In this document: positions 17,541-28,711 of the stretch, piece by piece
Position numbering within the stretch: the first letter of the stretch is position 1
Layout: each line of letters starts with the position of its first letter
Assembly: GCF_008932115.1 (NCBI RefSeq)
Contig: NZ_CP044543.1
Span: 1,984,001 to 2,048,000 of the forward strand
DNA: 64,000 bases
Direction of reading: 5' to 3'
Source: Bradyrhizobium betae
GTDB lineage: Bacteria > Pseudomonadota > Alphaproteobacteria > Rhizobiales > Xanthobacteraceae
The notes under the pieces: model-generated
Database searches by the model: none
Told to the model about the DNA's origin: nothing
The model's input: only the letters and a program-made list of their open reading frames with translations
Position numbers and translations under genes: made by a program

Positions 17541-17605
17541 TTCAATAGTTCTTGAACCAATTGACATTAGCAGACTACCGCTCAATAGTTCAATGATTAT
17601 TGAAC
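17541..17605 (+). promoter_or_regulatory. Double operator and promoter between arsR and MFS gene
   Basis: Two similar inverted repeats occur: TTCAA-N6-TTGAA at 17541-17556 and a perfect GTTCAAT-GATT-ATTGAAC at 17588-17605. Between them lies TTGACA (17561-17566), with a possible -10 about 17 bp later (AATAGT). The pattern suits a repressor binding both sides of the MFS promoter and the arsR start. Confidence 0.7.
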
Positions 17606-17620
17606 ATAGGAATGACGAGC

Positions 17621-18790
17621 ATGAGCGTATTCTGGCTGGCGGTCGCGGCATTTGCGATCGGGACGGAGGCCTTCGTCATCGCAGGCCTGCTGCCGACCAT
17701 CGCGGCCGACCTGCAGATTTCCGTGCCGGCCGCCGGACAGCTGGTCAGCGTCTACGCGCTCACCTATGCCGTGGGGTCGCCGATCCTCGCGGTAACCCTC
17801 AACAATATCGACCGCCGCACCGTGCTGATGCTCGCCTTGTCGACCTTCATCGCCGGCAATCTGCTGGCGGTGGCCGCCTCCGGGTTTGCACTGCTGATGG
17901 CATCGCGGATGCTGATGGCGCTCGGCGCCGGCCTGTGCATGCCGACGGCGCTCGGGGTTTCCGTGGCGGTCTCCTCCCCCGAAAGGCGCGGCCGCGCCGT
18001 GGCGCTGGTCACCTCCGGCCTCACGATCGCAACCGTGATCGGTGTCCCCCTCGGCAATTGGATCGGCAGCCTGTTCGGCTGGCGGGCGACGTTCGCCCTG
18101 GTCGCCCTGCTCGGCGGAATCGCGCTGGCAGGCCTGCTTTTTGGCCTGCCCCGCGGCCTGCCGCGCAACACCGCTTCGCTCGCCGAGCGGCTGGCCGTGG
18201 CGCGCCACGGCAACGTCCTGATCGCACTCCTCATCACGATCCTATGGGCGCTCGGCGGCTTCACCATGTTCACCTATTTCGCCGTTCCGCTGCGCGCGCT
18301 CGGCTTCGACGCCTCGCAGATCAGCCTCGCGCTGCTGGTTTTCGGCGCGGCCGCCGCGATCGGGAACATGCTCGGCGGCCTGCTGGCGGACCGGCTCGGC
18401 GCCATCGTCACGGCGGCGCTCGGCCTGACCGGCATGGCCAGCGCGCTTTTCCTGCATTCGCTGGTGCTGAAATTCCTCCCCGGCCAGGCGCATTATGCGA
18501 TCCTGGGCCCGATCTTCCTCCAGGGCGTTTCGGGCTGGGCGTTCTATCCGGCCCAGATCGCCAGCATCATCCGGATCGACCCGCAGGCCTCGATGGTCGC
18601 GCTCTCGCTCAACGCCTCAGCGATGTATCTCGGCTTTGCGATCGGGGGCGCCCTGGGCGGTGCCGTGCTCGCGGGGTGGAGCCCGGCCGATCTCGGCTGG
18701 GTCGGCGGATTGAGCGTTTCAGCAGCGCTTCTGGTGCATCTCGCCCGTGGCTGGCAGGCGCGGCCAAAACCCGTCAAAATTGCTGGTTGA
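17621..18790 (+). CDS. MFS drug/metabolite exporter
   Basis: A major-facilitator protein of about 389 residues with twelve hydrophobic segments, of the DHA1 (AraJ/YdhP-like) type. Visible signatures are GTEAFVIAGLLPTIAADL in helix 1, the loop 2-3 motif NNIDRRTVL, LMALGAGLCMPTALGVSVA, and motif C-like VIGVPLGNWIGSLFGWR. It would export drugs or metabolites by proton antiport. ATG 17621 is favoured, with AGGA 9 nt upstream; TTG 17600 and ATG 17612 are in frame but poorly spaced. The divergent ArsR and its operators suggest ligand-induced expression. Confidence 0.87.
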   Translation: MSVFWLAVAAFAIGTEAFVIAGLLPTIAADLQISVPAAGQLVSVYALTYAVGSPILAVTLNNIDRRTVLMLALSTFIAGNLLAVAASGFALLMASRMLMALGAGLCMPTALGVSVAVSSPERRGRAVALVTSGLTIATVIGVPLGNWIGSLFGWRATFALVALLGGIALAGLLFGLPRGLPRNTASLAERLAVARHGNVLIALLITILWALGGFTMFTYFAVPLRALGFDASQISLALLVFGAAAAIGNMLGGLLADRLGAIVTAALGLTGMASALFLHSLVLKFLPGQAHYAILGPIFLQGVSGWAFYPAQIASIIRIDPQASMVALSLNASAMYLGFAIGGALGGAVLAGWSPADLGWVGGLSVSAALLVHLARGWQARPKPVKIAG

Positions 18791-18875
18791 TGGGCGCTTT
18801 TCGGGGTTTCGCCGCCCCGAAAACTGGTCTAAGACCCGTCCGCGCGCGAGGGAGACCAACGCGCTCTCGGCCACA

Positions 18876-18905
18876 GGGGACGCGCAGCAAGCGCGCCCTT
18901 TTTTT
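18876..18905 (+). terminator. Intrinsic terminator upstream of carB
   Basis: The hairpin GGGGACGCGC-AGCAA-GCGCGCCC is followed directly by seven T. It lies 86 bp after the MFS gene stop and only 30 bp before the carB ATG. It may simply end the MFS transcript or may attenuate carB; the sequence alone does not decide. Confidence 0.7.
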
Positions 18906-18934
18906 GTGCCCAAATTCCACTTCGGCGAGAGTTG

Positions 18935-22399
<3,465 letters not shown>

Positions 22400-22448
22400 T
22401 CGCTAGCGGCGGCGAAGCTTCCGCTAAGTGACTGGCAATGAAGCCACA

Positions 22449-22473
22449 ATGGCCGGAGGAACTGTCCGGCCAT
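22449..22473 (+). other. Hairpin between carB and greA
   Basis: A perfect 9-bp stem (ATGGCCGGA / TCCGGCCAT) with a 7-nt loop lies 50 bp after carB, with flanking CCACA/GTGG extending it imperfectly. No T-run follows, so it is not a clear intrinsic terminator. It may stabilise the carB 3' end or act in greA regulation. The rest of the 210-bp gap shows no gene. Confidence 0.45.
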
Positions 22474-22608
22474 GTGGTTGTTCTGTTCCGGCGCCAGCCC
22501 CACATAACGGTTCCGGCGGGCGTGTATTCAGCCCCCGGGGACACTGACGAATCAAGGCTGCCGCGCCCACTGTCTGGTCGGGCGCGCGGCCGAAGGACGA
22601 GAGAAGAG

Positions 22609-23082
22609 ATGGAAAAGGTTCCGATGACTGCGGGCGGCTTTGCCGCGCTCGGGGAAGAATTGAAGAAGCGCCAGTCCGAGGACCGTCCGCGCATCATCGA
22701 GCACATTGCGGAGGCCCGCTCGCACGGCGACCTCTCGGAGAACGCGGAATACCACGCCGCGAAGGAAGAGCAGTCCCACAATGAGGGCCGCATCGCCGAG
22801 CTCGAGGACAAGCTCGCGCGCGCCGACATCATCGATATCTCGAAGCTGTCCGGCGACACCATCAAGTTCGGCGCCACCGTGACGCTAGTCGACGAGGACA
22901 CCGAGAAGAAGGCGGTGTGGCAGATCGTCGGCGAGGTCGAAGCCGACGCCAAGAAAGGCCGCATTTCCATCACCTCGCCGCTCGCACGCGCGCTGATCGG
23001 CAAGAAGAAGGGCTCGACCGTCGAGGTCAACGCACCCGGCGGCGCCAAGGCGTATGAGATCACCAAGGTGGAGTGGCGGTAA
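22609..23082 (+). CDS. greA: Transcription elongation factor GreA
   Basis: A 157-residue GreA that rescues backtracked RNA polymerase by stimulating transcript cleavage. The N-terminal coiled coil carries the acidic tip ([17 protein letters not shown]), and the C-terminal FKBP-like domain shows [38 protein letters not shown] in pieces and ends with EITKVEW. ATG 22609 gives the usual GreA length and is preceded by GAGAAGAG; the longer frame from 22438 would add non-homologous residues. A strong terminator follows. Confidence 0.97.
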   Translation: MEKVPMTAGGFAALGEELKKRQSEDRPRIIEHIAEARSHGDLSENAEYHAAKEEQSHNEGRIAELEDKLARADIIDISKLSGDTIKFGATVTLVDEDTEKKAVWQIVGEVEADAKKGRISITSPLARALIGKKKGSTVEVNAPGGAKAYEITKVEWR

Positions 23083-23112
23083 GGATTTGCCGCTGAGGGT
23101 GATGATGTTTCG

Positions 23113-23141
23113 AAAAGGCCGCGCGGTGCGCGGCCTTTTTT
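23113..23141 (+). terminator. Intrinsic terminator of greA
   Basis: The stem AAGGCCGCGC / GCGCGGCCTT with a GGT loop is followed by a T-run, 31 bp after the greA stop. Confidence 0.88.
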
Positions 23142-23198
23142 GTTTCAGCGTGTTGCTGTCGATCCGCGTCATTGCGAGCGCAACTCTTTCACCGTCCC

Positions 23199-23331
23199 CC
23201 TGAGGTGCTCGCCTCTTCGGCGAGCCTCGAAGGGCGACGGCCCCGCTGTTGCCGCACGCGGATGTACGCGGGCCGTGCATCCTTCGAGGCTCCTCATCGG
23301 GCGCTTTGCGCCCGACGAGGAGCACCTCAGG
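23199..23331. repeat. Palindromic dispersed repeat, family D
   Basis: A 133-bp palindrome with ends CCTGAGGTGCTC and GAGCACCTCAGG. Inner parts include TTCGGCGAGCCTCGAAGG, ATCCTTCGAGGCTCCTCATCGG and a hairpin GGGCGCTTTGCGCCC. It sits between greA and the Lrp gene. The outer text (GTCATTGCGAGCGCAAC and GATGACGGGAC) resembles typical rhizobial intergenic repeat borders. Confidence 0.75.
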
Positions 23332-23361
23332 ATGACGGGACTGGCAGGACGCCTCGAGAGG

Positions 23362-23841
23362 CTACCTCCGTCCCTTCACGTCCAGCGGCACGGCCGCCTC
23401 GTACTTCGAATTATGCAGCACCAGCGAGGTGCGGACGTTGCGTACATGGGGCGCGGCGGTCAGATGGGTCACGAAATCCTGGAACGTCGCCATGTCGGGC
23501 GCGACGCATTTCAGGATGAAATCGACCTCGCCCGACAGCATCCAGCATTCCCGAACCAGGGGTTCGGCGCGGACGAACTCCTCGAAGGCGCGCAAATCCG
23601 CCTCGGCCTGGCTGGACAGATGCACGGCGGCGAACACGGTGACGTCAAAGCCCAGTTTTCGCGCGTCCAGCAGCCCACGATAGCCGTGGATGTAGCCCTC
23701 CTCCTCCAGCGCCCGGACGCGGCGCAGGCACGGCGGGGGCGAAATGCCGACCCGTTTGGCAAGCTCGACATTGGTGATTCGACCGTCGGCCTGAATCTCG
23801 GTGAGAATCTTCAGGTCGATCTCGTCTAGGTTCCGCGACAC
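23362..23841 (-). CDS. Lrp/AsnC-family transcriptional regulator
   Basis: A 159-residue Lrp-type regulator. The HTH is LDEIDLKILTEIQADGRITNVELAKRVGISPPPCLRRVRALEEEGYI in sequence blocks, and the C-terminal RAM domain has VRECWMLSGEVDFILKCVAPD. Such proteins form octamers and sense amino acids. GTG 23841 (encoding the residue before SRNLDEID) is preferred as start, with AGGAG about 10 nt upstream; the longer frame from 24006 adds an unrelated tail. It is divergent to trxB across 267 bp. Targets are unknown. Confidence 0.85.
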   Translation of the reverse strand: MSRNLDEIDLKILTEIQADGRITNVELAKRVGISPPPCLRRVRALEEEGYIHGYRGLLDARKLGFDVTVFAAVHLSSQAEADLRAFEEFVRAEPLVRECWMLSGEVDFILKCVAPDMATFQDFVTHLTAAPHVRNVRTSLVLHNSKYEAAVPLDVKGRR

Positions 23842-24108
23842 GTGACTGGAACTCCTGGCCTTTATGGCGGTATCGGGTGGGTCTGGTGCAATCCTCATAC
23901 CCAGTCGCGCCCGCCAGCGCAATTTTATTGCGCGTTCACCCCGACCGACTTTTGTTCCCTGTTGGAAAAATCCGCCGAATGGGAATGCAATTCTTGCATA
24001 GCTCACCAGAAGGCTTAGATTAGCTCTGATATTTCAGCGCCCCCGCGAGGCCTCCTGGCTCTTTCCGCACCCGCGCTGCAGTTCCCCGTGACAAAGGCGT
24101 CCGTCGAT

Positions 24109-25074
24109 ATGTCCGCTCCTGTTCATGCAAAGGTCGTCATTATTGGCTCCGGGCCCGCTGGCTATACGGCGGCGATCTACGCTGCGCGCGCGATGCTCGA
24201 ACCGATCCTGATCCAGGGCATGCAGGCGGGCGGCCAGCTCACCATCACCACCGACGTCGAGAACTATCCCGGCTTCGCCGACGTGATCCAGGGCCCCTGG
24301 CTGATGGAGCAGATGGAGAAGCAGGCGGTCCATGTCGGCACCAAGATCGTCTCCGACCTGGTCATCAAGCTGGACACGACGCAGCGGCCGTTCCGCCTCA
24401 CCTGTGACAGCGGCGACGTCTATCTCGCCGACGCCGTGATCCTCGCCACAGGCGCGCAAGCGCGCTGGCTCGGGCTGCCGTCCGAAGCGAAATTCCAGGG
24501 CGGCGGCGTTTCGGCCTGCGCCACCTGCGACGGCTTCTTCTATCGCAACAAGGAGGTCGTGGTGGTCGGCGGCGGCAATACCGCGGTCGAGGAGGCGCTG
24601 TACCTCACCAACCACGCCTCGCAGGTCACCATCGTGCATCGTCGCGATCACTTCCGCGCCGAACGCATCCTGCAGGAGCGCCTGTTCAAGCACCCGAAGA
24701 TCAAGGTGGTCTGGGACGCCGCCATCGACGAGATCTGCGGCACCGAGAGCCCGAACAAGGTCACCCATGTGCGCCTGAAGAACGTCAAGACCGGCGCGCT
24801 CACCGACCTGAAGACCGACGGCGTCTTCATCGCCATCGGCCATGCGCCGGCGACCGAGCTCGTGAAGGACCAGATCAAGCTCAAACCCTCCGGCTATGTC
24901 GAGGTCGCCCCGAATTCGACCGCGACCTCCGTGCCCGGCCTGTTCGCCGCCGGCGACGTCGCCGACGAAACCTATCGCCAGGCCGTCACGGCCGCCGGCC
25001 TCGGCTGCATGGCAGCCCTCGAGGCCGAACGATTCTTGGCCCTGCGCGCCAGCGAGCGCGCGGCAGCGGAATAA
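24109..25074 (+). CDS. trxB: Thioredoxin-disulfide reductase
   Basis: A flavoprotein of about 321 residues that reduces thioredoxin with NADPH. The FAD-binding motif is VVIIGSGPAGYTAAIYAARA, the redox-active disulfide is CATCDGFF, the NADPH motif is VVVVGGGNTAVEEALYL with the HRRDHFRAE arm, and the C-terminal FAD contact is GLFAAGDVADETYRQ. A GTG at 24088 in frame would add seven residues; ATG 24109 places the start at the usual distance from the dinucleotide fold. The next gene, a LysR regulator, follows closely. Confidence 0.96.
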   Translation: MSAPVHAKVVIIGSGPAGYTAAIYAARAMLEPILIQGMQAGGQLTITTDVENYPGFADVIQGPWLMEQMEKQAVHVGTKIVSDLVIKLDTTQRPFRLTCDSGDVYLADAVILATGAQARWLGLPSEAKFQGGGVSACATCDGFFYRNKEVVVVGGGNTAVEEALYLTNHASQVTIVHRRDHFRAERILQERLFKHPKIKVVWDAAIDEICGTESPNKVTHVRLKNVKTGALTDLKTDGVFIAIGHAPATELVKDQIKLKPSGYVEVAPNSTATSVPGLFAAGDVADETYRQAVTAAGLGCMAALEAERFLALRASERAAAE

Positions 25075-25109
25075 AGATCATGCCTCGAACACGCGACGGA
25101 TTTACGGAT

Positions 25110-26003
25110 ATGGATTGGGACAAGCTGAAGGTGTTTCACGCGGCGGCGGAAGCGGGCAGCTTCACGCATGCGGGCGAGCAGCTCGGCCTGTCGCAATCGG
25201 CGGTGTCACGCCAGGTCTCGGCGCTGGAGCAGGAGCTTTCGGTCTCGCTGTTCCACCGCCACGCCCGCGGCCTGATCCTCACCGAACAGGGCGACCTTCT
25301 GTTCCGCACCGCGCATGACGTGTTCATGCAGCTGCAGGCGGCGCGCGCCAAGCTGACCGACAGCCGCGAGCGGCCGAGCGGCGACCTCAAGATCACCACC
25401 ACACCCGGCGTCGGCATCAACTGGCTGATCCCGCGGCTCGGCGAGTTCACCGCGCTCTATCCCGAGATCCGGATCTCGCTGATCGTCACCGACGAGGAGC
25501 TGGACCTGTCGATGCGCGAGGCGGACGTCGCGATCCGCACCCGCAAGCCGACCCAGCCGGATCTCATCCAGCGCAAGCTGTTCGCGATGGGCTTCCACGC
25601 CTATTGCTCGCCTGATTACATCAAGCGCTTCGGCACGCCGCGCACGCTGGAAGAGCTCGACGCTCACCGCATCATCACGCTCTCGGACGGCAGCTTCGCG
25701 CCGCATCTGCAGAACCGCAACTGGCTGGTCGAAGCCGGCCGCAACGGCTCGGGTCCGCGCGAAGCCTATTTCAAGGTCAACAACATCCTCGGTCTCGTGC
25801 GCGCCTGCCAGCAGGGCCTCGGCATTGCGGCACTGCCGGACTATCTGATCGAAGAACAGAGCCGGCTCGTACAACTGTTCGGCGAATCGGATTCGATCCA
25901 GCTCGATACGTACTTCGTCTATCCCGAGGAGTTGAAGACGGTTGCGCGCGTGCAGGTGTTCCGCGACTTCGTGGTGAGCAAGGCGCAGCGCTGGCCTTCC
26001 TGA
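25110..26003 (+). CDS. LysR-family transcriptional regulator
   Basis: A LysR-type regulator of 297 residues (307 if the in-frame ATG at 25080 is used). The N-terminal HTH is VFHAAAEAGSFTHAGEQLGLSQSAVSRQVSALE; the effector-binding domain begins DLKITTTPGVGINWLIPRLGEFTALYPEIRIS in pieces. It lies 6-36 bp after trxB on the same strand, so it is probably cotranscribed, which hints at a role in redox or stress control, but neither target nor effector can be read from sequence. Confidence 0.88.
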   Translation: MDWDKLKVFHAAAEAGSFTHAGEQLGLSQSAVSRQVSALEQELSVSLFHRHARGLILTEQGDLLFRTAHDVFMQLQAARAKLTDSRERPSGDLKITTTPGVGINWLIPRLGEFTALYPEIRISLIVTDEELDLSMREADVAIRTRKPTQPDLIQRKLFAMGFHAYCSPDYIKRFGTPRTLEELDAHRIITLSDGSFAPHLQNRNWLVEAGRNGSGPREAYFKVNNILGLVRACQQGLGIAALPDYLIEEQSRLVQLFGESDSIQLDTYFVYPEELKTVARVQVFRDFVVSKAQRWPS

Positions 26004-26134
26004 TTTCCGCATGTCTGACATGCGACCTGGACGCTTGCTGCATGGCGCTCGTCAAGCCCATACTGCTTGCACGCTGAGCCTTCGCGTTGCGCATTTGTCC
26101 CCCTCCTCCAGTGGCGCGGGAGTTCAGTAATCCC

Positions 26135-26209
26135 TCTTGGAAGGTGATTGTGTCGGCCTCACGTGGCCAATACCTTAAGCCGGGCTCGTTCGAGAGCCCG
26201 GCTTTTTTT
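26135..26209 (+). ncRNA. Candidate small structured RNA with terminator
   Basis: A gene-free block shows an imperfect hairpin (AAGGT...GGCC-TCAC-GTGGCC...ACCTT) followed at 26177-26204 by the perfect stem AAGCCGGGCTC / GAGCCCGGCTT and a T-run. This is the form of a short RNA ending at an intrinsic terminator. It could also be the 3' end of the trxB-lysR transcript, whose stop is 130 bp upstream. No clear promoter was found immediately upstream. Confidence 0.35.
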
Positions 26210-26241
26210 CTGCCGGGTTTGGCCTTCGCCTTCCGCGTGTA

Positions 26242-26281
26242 TTGACAGTTTTGGGCATAGCCAGCATCATTTGCAAATGAT
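26242..26281 (+). promoter_or_regulatory. Promoter-like site with 16-bp perfect palindrome
   Basis: TTGACA (26242-26247) is followed 17 bp later by a weak -10 (CATCAT). A perfect 16-bp palindrome, ATCATTTGCAAATGAT (26266-26281), covers that -10 and the expected start. This placement is typical of a repressor operator. The transcript would run into the terminators at 26312-26409 or on to the aldolase-family gene at 26453. Confidence 0.5.
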
Positions 26282-26311
26282 CACGAAGTCGTGCGCAATC
26301 GTTTCGAAAAA

Positions 26312-26336
26312 AGGCCCCCATCCCGGGGCCTCGGAT
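26312..26336. terminator. GC-rich hairpin with T-runs on both strands
   Basis: The stem AGGCCCC / GGGGCCT (26312-26331) has A-run on the left and T-run on the right, so it could end transcription in either direction. On the minus strand the T-run follows the stem directly. Confidence 0.6.
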
Positions 26337-26382
26337 TTTTGCGCGCGCTAATATCGACTTCGTCATCGCAGCAAAACCCGCA

Positions 26383-26409
26383 AACCCCGCCACCTGGACG
26401 GGGTTTTTT
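26383..26409 (+). terminator. Intrinsic terminator before the aldolase-family gene
   Basis: AACCCCG - 9-nt loop - CGGGGTT is followed by a run of six T. It ends 43 bp before the ATG at 26453 and may be an attenuator in that leader or the end of a short RNA begun near 26275. Confidence 0.65.
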
Positions 26410-26452
26410 CATGTGCCCTCCGTCTCAGGTTTTTACGAGAAGGAGAAGAAAC

Positions 26453-27361
26453 ATGACCGGTCTGGAAGATCATTTGCACGGGCTGTGGCTGCCGCTGGTG
26501 ACGCCGTTTCGCGACGGACGTCTCGACGAGACGTCGCTGCGGCGGCTGACGCGGCACTACAGCGCACACGCCGTCGACGGCCTTGTCCTGGGGGCAACCT
26601 CCGGGGAAGGCATGACGCTACGCGATGCCGAGCTCGAACGGCTGGTTGCAGTGGTGCGCGACGAGATGGCGGCAGGGCGGCGCTCTGTTCCGCTTTGCCT
26701 GGGATTGTCGGGCGCCGACACCGCGCGGCTGAAGGAGCGGCTCGATGAGACCGCGGACTGGCCGATCGACGGTTATCTGATCGCCAGCCCCTATTACGTG
26801 CGGCCGTCGCAGCGCGGCCTGCTGGCGCATTTCGAGGCGCTGGCCGATCACGCCGCCTGGCCGCTGGCGCTCTACAACATTCCCTACCGGACCTCGGTCA
26901 ACATCACCAACCAGACCTTGCTGCGGCTCGCCGAGCATCCGAACATCGTCGGGCTGAAGGATTGCGGCGCCAACCGCGAGCAGTCGATCGCGCTGCTGCG
27001 CGACCGCCCGAAGGGCTTTCGCGTGCTGACCGGCGAGGATGCGAATTACTTCGAGGCGCTCGTCGACGGCGCCGACGGCGGCATCGTGCTGTCGGCCCAT
27101 GTCGAGACCGCGACGTTCGCGGCCGTGCAGGCCGAGCTGAAGCGCGGCAACCATGATGCGGCGCTGGCGCGCTGGCACGAGGTGTCCGAGCTGACGCGCC
27201 TGTTGTTCACCGAGCCGAGCCCGGCACCGGCGAAGTATTGGCTGTGGCGCAGCGGCCTGATCGACAGCCCCGAAGTGCGCCTGCCGATGGTGGAGATCAG
27301 CAGCGAACTCGCGGCGACGATCGATCGCGAGATCGAGCGACGGGTGAAGGTCGCGGCGTAG
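26453..27361 (+). CDS. Dihydrodipicolinate synthase-family aldolase
   Basis: A 302-residue (beta/alpha)8 Schiff-base aldolase/lyase of the DHDPS/NAL family. The catalytic Lys is in NIVGLKDCGANREQ and the Tyr in LYNIPYRTSVNITN; the GTTGE-type pyruvate motif appears as LGATSGEGMTL. It condenses or splits pyruvate-containing substrates; this could be lysine synthesis (dapA) or a sugar-acid aldolase, and the divergent motif argues against calling it the main DapA. ATG 26453 has AAGGAGAAG upstream. The leader contains a terminator-like hairpin. Confidence 0.85.
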   Translation: MTGLEDHLHGLWLPLVTPFRDGRLDETSLRRLTRHYSAHAVDGLVLGATSGEGMTLRDAELERLVAVVRDEMAAGRRSVPLCLGLSGADTARLKERLDETADWPIDGYLIASPYYVRPSQRGLLAHFEALADHAAWPLALYNIPYRTSVNITNQTLLRLAEHPNIVGLKDCGANREQSIALLRDRPKGFRVLTGEDANYFEALVDGADGGIVLSAHVETATFAAVQAELKRGNHDAALARWHEVSELTRLLFTEPSPAPAKYWLWRSGLIDSPEVRLPMVEISSELAATIDREIERRVKVAA

Positions 27362-27366
27362 GCGCG

Positions 27367-27395
27367 CTGACCCTCCCCCTCCAGCGGAGGGTCAG
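27367..27395 (+). terminator. Hairpin downstream of the aldolase-family gene
   Basis: A perfect 10-bp stem CTGACCCTCC / GGAGGGTCAG lies 6 bp after the stop. It lacks a T-run, so it is a weak terminator candidate or a 3'-end stabiliser. Confidence 0.45.
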
Positions 27396-27516
27396 AGCCG
27401 CCCTTGGTTAACCCCGCCCCAACAGCCTTCGCAGCCGCCGCATGGCGCGTCCACGTCTCGTTTACGGAAGCGCGCCTATCGTTTTCGTTCAAAGTCTTTT
27501 CAAAGGGGGAATGATC

Positions 27517-27666
27517 ATGGCGCATCGCACCCGGCCTACGGCCGCGAGCCAGTTCGCGCCCGCCGATCTCTTGCAGGGAATTCTGGTCGTGTCGTCGTTC
27601 GGGTTCTGGGCGGTGATGCTCGGCCTGATCCCGGTGCTGCTGGTTCGGGTCTGGCTCGTCGGCTGA
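27517..27666 (+). CDS. Small single-span membrane protein (49 aa)
   Basis: A 49-residue protein with a short hydrophilic start (AHRTRPTAASQFAPAD) and one long hydrophobic helix (LVVSSFGFWAVMLGLIPVLL), ending VWLVG. ATG 27517 has GGGGGA 6 nt upstream, a convincing ribosome site. No family is recognised. Its layout (polar N-terminus, a D-[IL]-L motif, one C-terminal helix) resembles that of the 54-residue protein 130 bp downstream, suggesting a related pair. It is probably an inner-membrane microprotein with a regulatory or complex-stabilising role, which is inference. Confidence 0.65.
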   Translation: MAHRTRPTAASQFAPADLLQGILVVSSFGFWAVMLGLIPVLLVRVWLVG

Positions 27667-27796
27667 TGCCGGCCCGCGCTGATGGTTAAACGGAGGTCAC
27701 AAATGCGCTCAAAATGCGCAGGGGATTGCGACCCGGAATTTTAAAACATCTGGCGTATCGTCCACGTCCATAAGCGAAGAAATCGCGGGGGCGTTC

Positions 27797-27961
27797 GTGA
27801 ATAGTCGGAACGAAGTGGTGTCGCATTACGGCGCCGGACAGCAGAGCCATACCACCGAAGAGAGCTTCACCACCGAAGACATCCTCTGGGCCGTCGGCAT
27901 CTGGTCGGTGATCCTGACGCTGTCGCCGGTGATCGTGTTCTACATGCTGATGGTGGCTTGA
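27797..27961 (+). CDS. Small single-span membrane protein (54 aa), GTG start
   Basis: A 54-residue ORF starting at GTG with GGGG 6 nt upstream. The N-terminus is polar and rich in Ser/Thr/Glu (SHTTEESFTTED), followed by a hydrophobic helix (ILWAVGIWSVILTLSPVIVF) and a short tail YMLMVA. Codon positions show the strong G/C third-base bias of the neighbours, supporting real coding. It shares the D-I-L motif, Trp and SP/IP kink pattern with the upstream 49-residue protein. It ends convergently with the parA gene, with a hairpin between. Confidence 0.6.
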   Translation: MNSRNEVVSHYGAGQQSHTTEESFTTEDILWAVGIWSVILTLSPVIVFYMLMVA

Positions 27962-27986
27962 CTTCACAACACCCTCTGAAACGCAA

Positions 27987-28008
27987 AACGCGCGGAGAGC
28001 CGCGCGTT
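27987..28008. terminator. Bidirectional terminator between microprotein and parA
   Basis: The stem AACGCGCGG / CCGCGCGTT with an AGAG loop lies in the 72-bp gap between convergent genes. On the minus strand it is followed by TTTGCGTTT. Confidence 0.6.
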
Positions 28009-28033
28009 CTCGTCCGGGGATTGTTGGTTGAAG

Positions 28034-28711
28034 TTAAGCGGCCTGCTTGTGCATCGCGCCGGATGCCGACGCCGTGCCGCGAATGGCCTTCACCGAACGC
28101 TCGATCGCTGCCCACAGCCTGGCGATTTCCTGAGCCGCACGGCTCTCGGCCTGATATTCCCGCGCGCCTTCGCCATGGCTCAGCGCCATCAGCAGGTCCG
28201 AACGGTTGGTGATCTGGCCGCCCCACACCGGTGCACGGAATTTGGCAAGCGCCTCGCGGGCGATGGTGACGATCGGGCTTTCGGATTCGTCGCGGCGTGC
28301 CGGGGCACCGTTGAGTACGACCGCGTAGGGCTTGCGCGCCGCGCGGCACATCTGAATCGTTTCCTGCACCGCGTTGACGTCGAACACGCCGGGACGGGCG
28401 GGAATCACCACCATCGTCGCATTGCGGATGGCGTCGTCGACCACGGCCGACAGGTTCGGCGGCGTGTCGATCAACACCCATTCATAACCGTCGCGCTTGG
28501 CAGCGGAGACGATGCCGCTGACCGAGTTCACGGCGGCCTTGATCGGCGGCTCGTTGGTGCCACGCAGCTTGTGCCACAGCGTGAGCGAGCCCTGCGGATC
28601 CGCGTCCACGAGCATCACCTGCTTGCTCGCCTTGATCTGCGCGGCGAGATGTGCGGCGAGGGTACTCTTGCCCGAGCCGCCTTTACGCGATGCGAAAACA
28701 ATAACGTTCAT
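28034..28711 (-). CDS. ParA/MinD-family ATPase, orphan
   Basis: A 225-residue deviant-Walker ATPase of the ParA family. The P-loop is FASRKGGSGKSTLAAHLAA (Lys in KGGSGKS with the signature Lys), the Walker A' is VLIDTPPNLS, and MLVDADPQGSLTLWHKL is the switch segment. Such proteins position DNA or protein clusters on nucleoid or membrane. No parB or partner gene is adjacent, so its cargo is unknown. ATG 28711 begins directly at the first strand (MNVIVFASR); the longer frame to 28891 is not supported. A pair of tiny membrane proteins lies convergently downstream. Confidence 0.88.
   Translation of the reverse strand: MNVIVFASRKGGSGKSTLAAHLAAQIKASKQVMLVDADPQGSLTLWHKLRGTNEPPIKAAVNSVSGIVSAAKRDGYEWVLIDTPPNLSAVVDDAIRNATMVVIPARPGVFDVNAVQETIQMCRAARKPYAVVLNGAPARRDESESPIVTIAREALAKFRAPVWGGQITNRSDLLMALSHGEGAREYQAESRAAQEIARLWAAIERSVKAIRGTASASGAMHKQAA

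Noticed and set aside
22438..22608. N-terminal extension of GreA from an upstream in-frame start
   Set aside because: The extension would make GreA far longer than the family and translates through a hairpin region; ATG 22609 gives the normal 157 residues.
26250..26410. Possible tmRNA near the aldolase-family gene
   Set aside because: ssrA can lie near dapA in this clade, but no tag-peptide frame or tRNA-like halves were found in this block.
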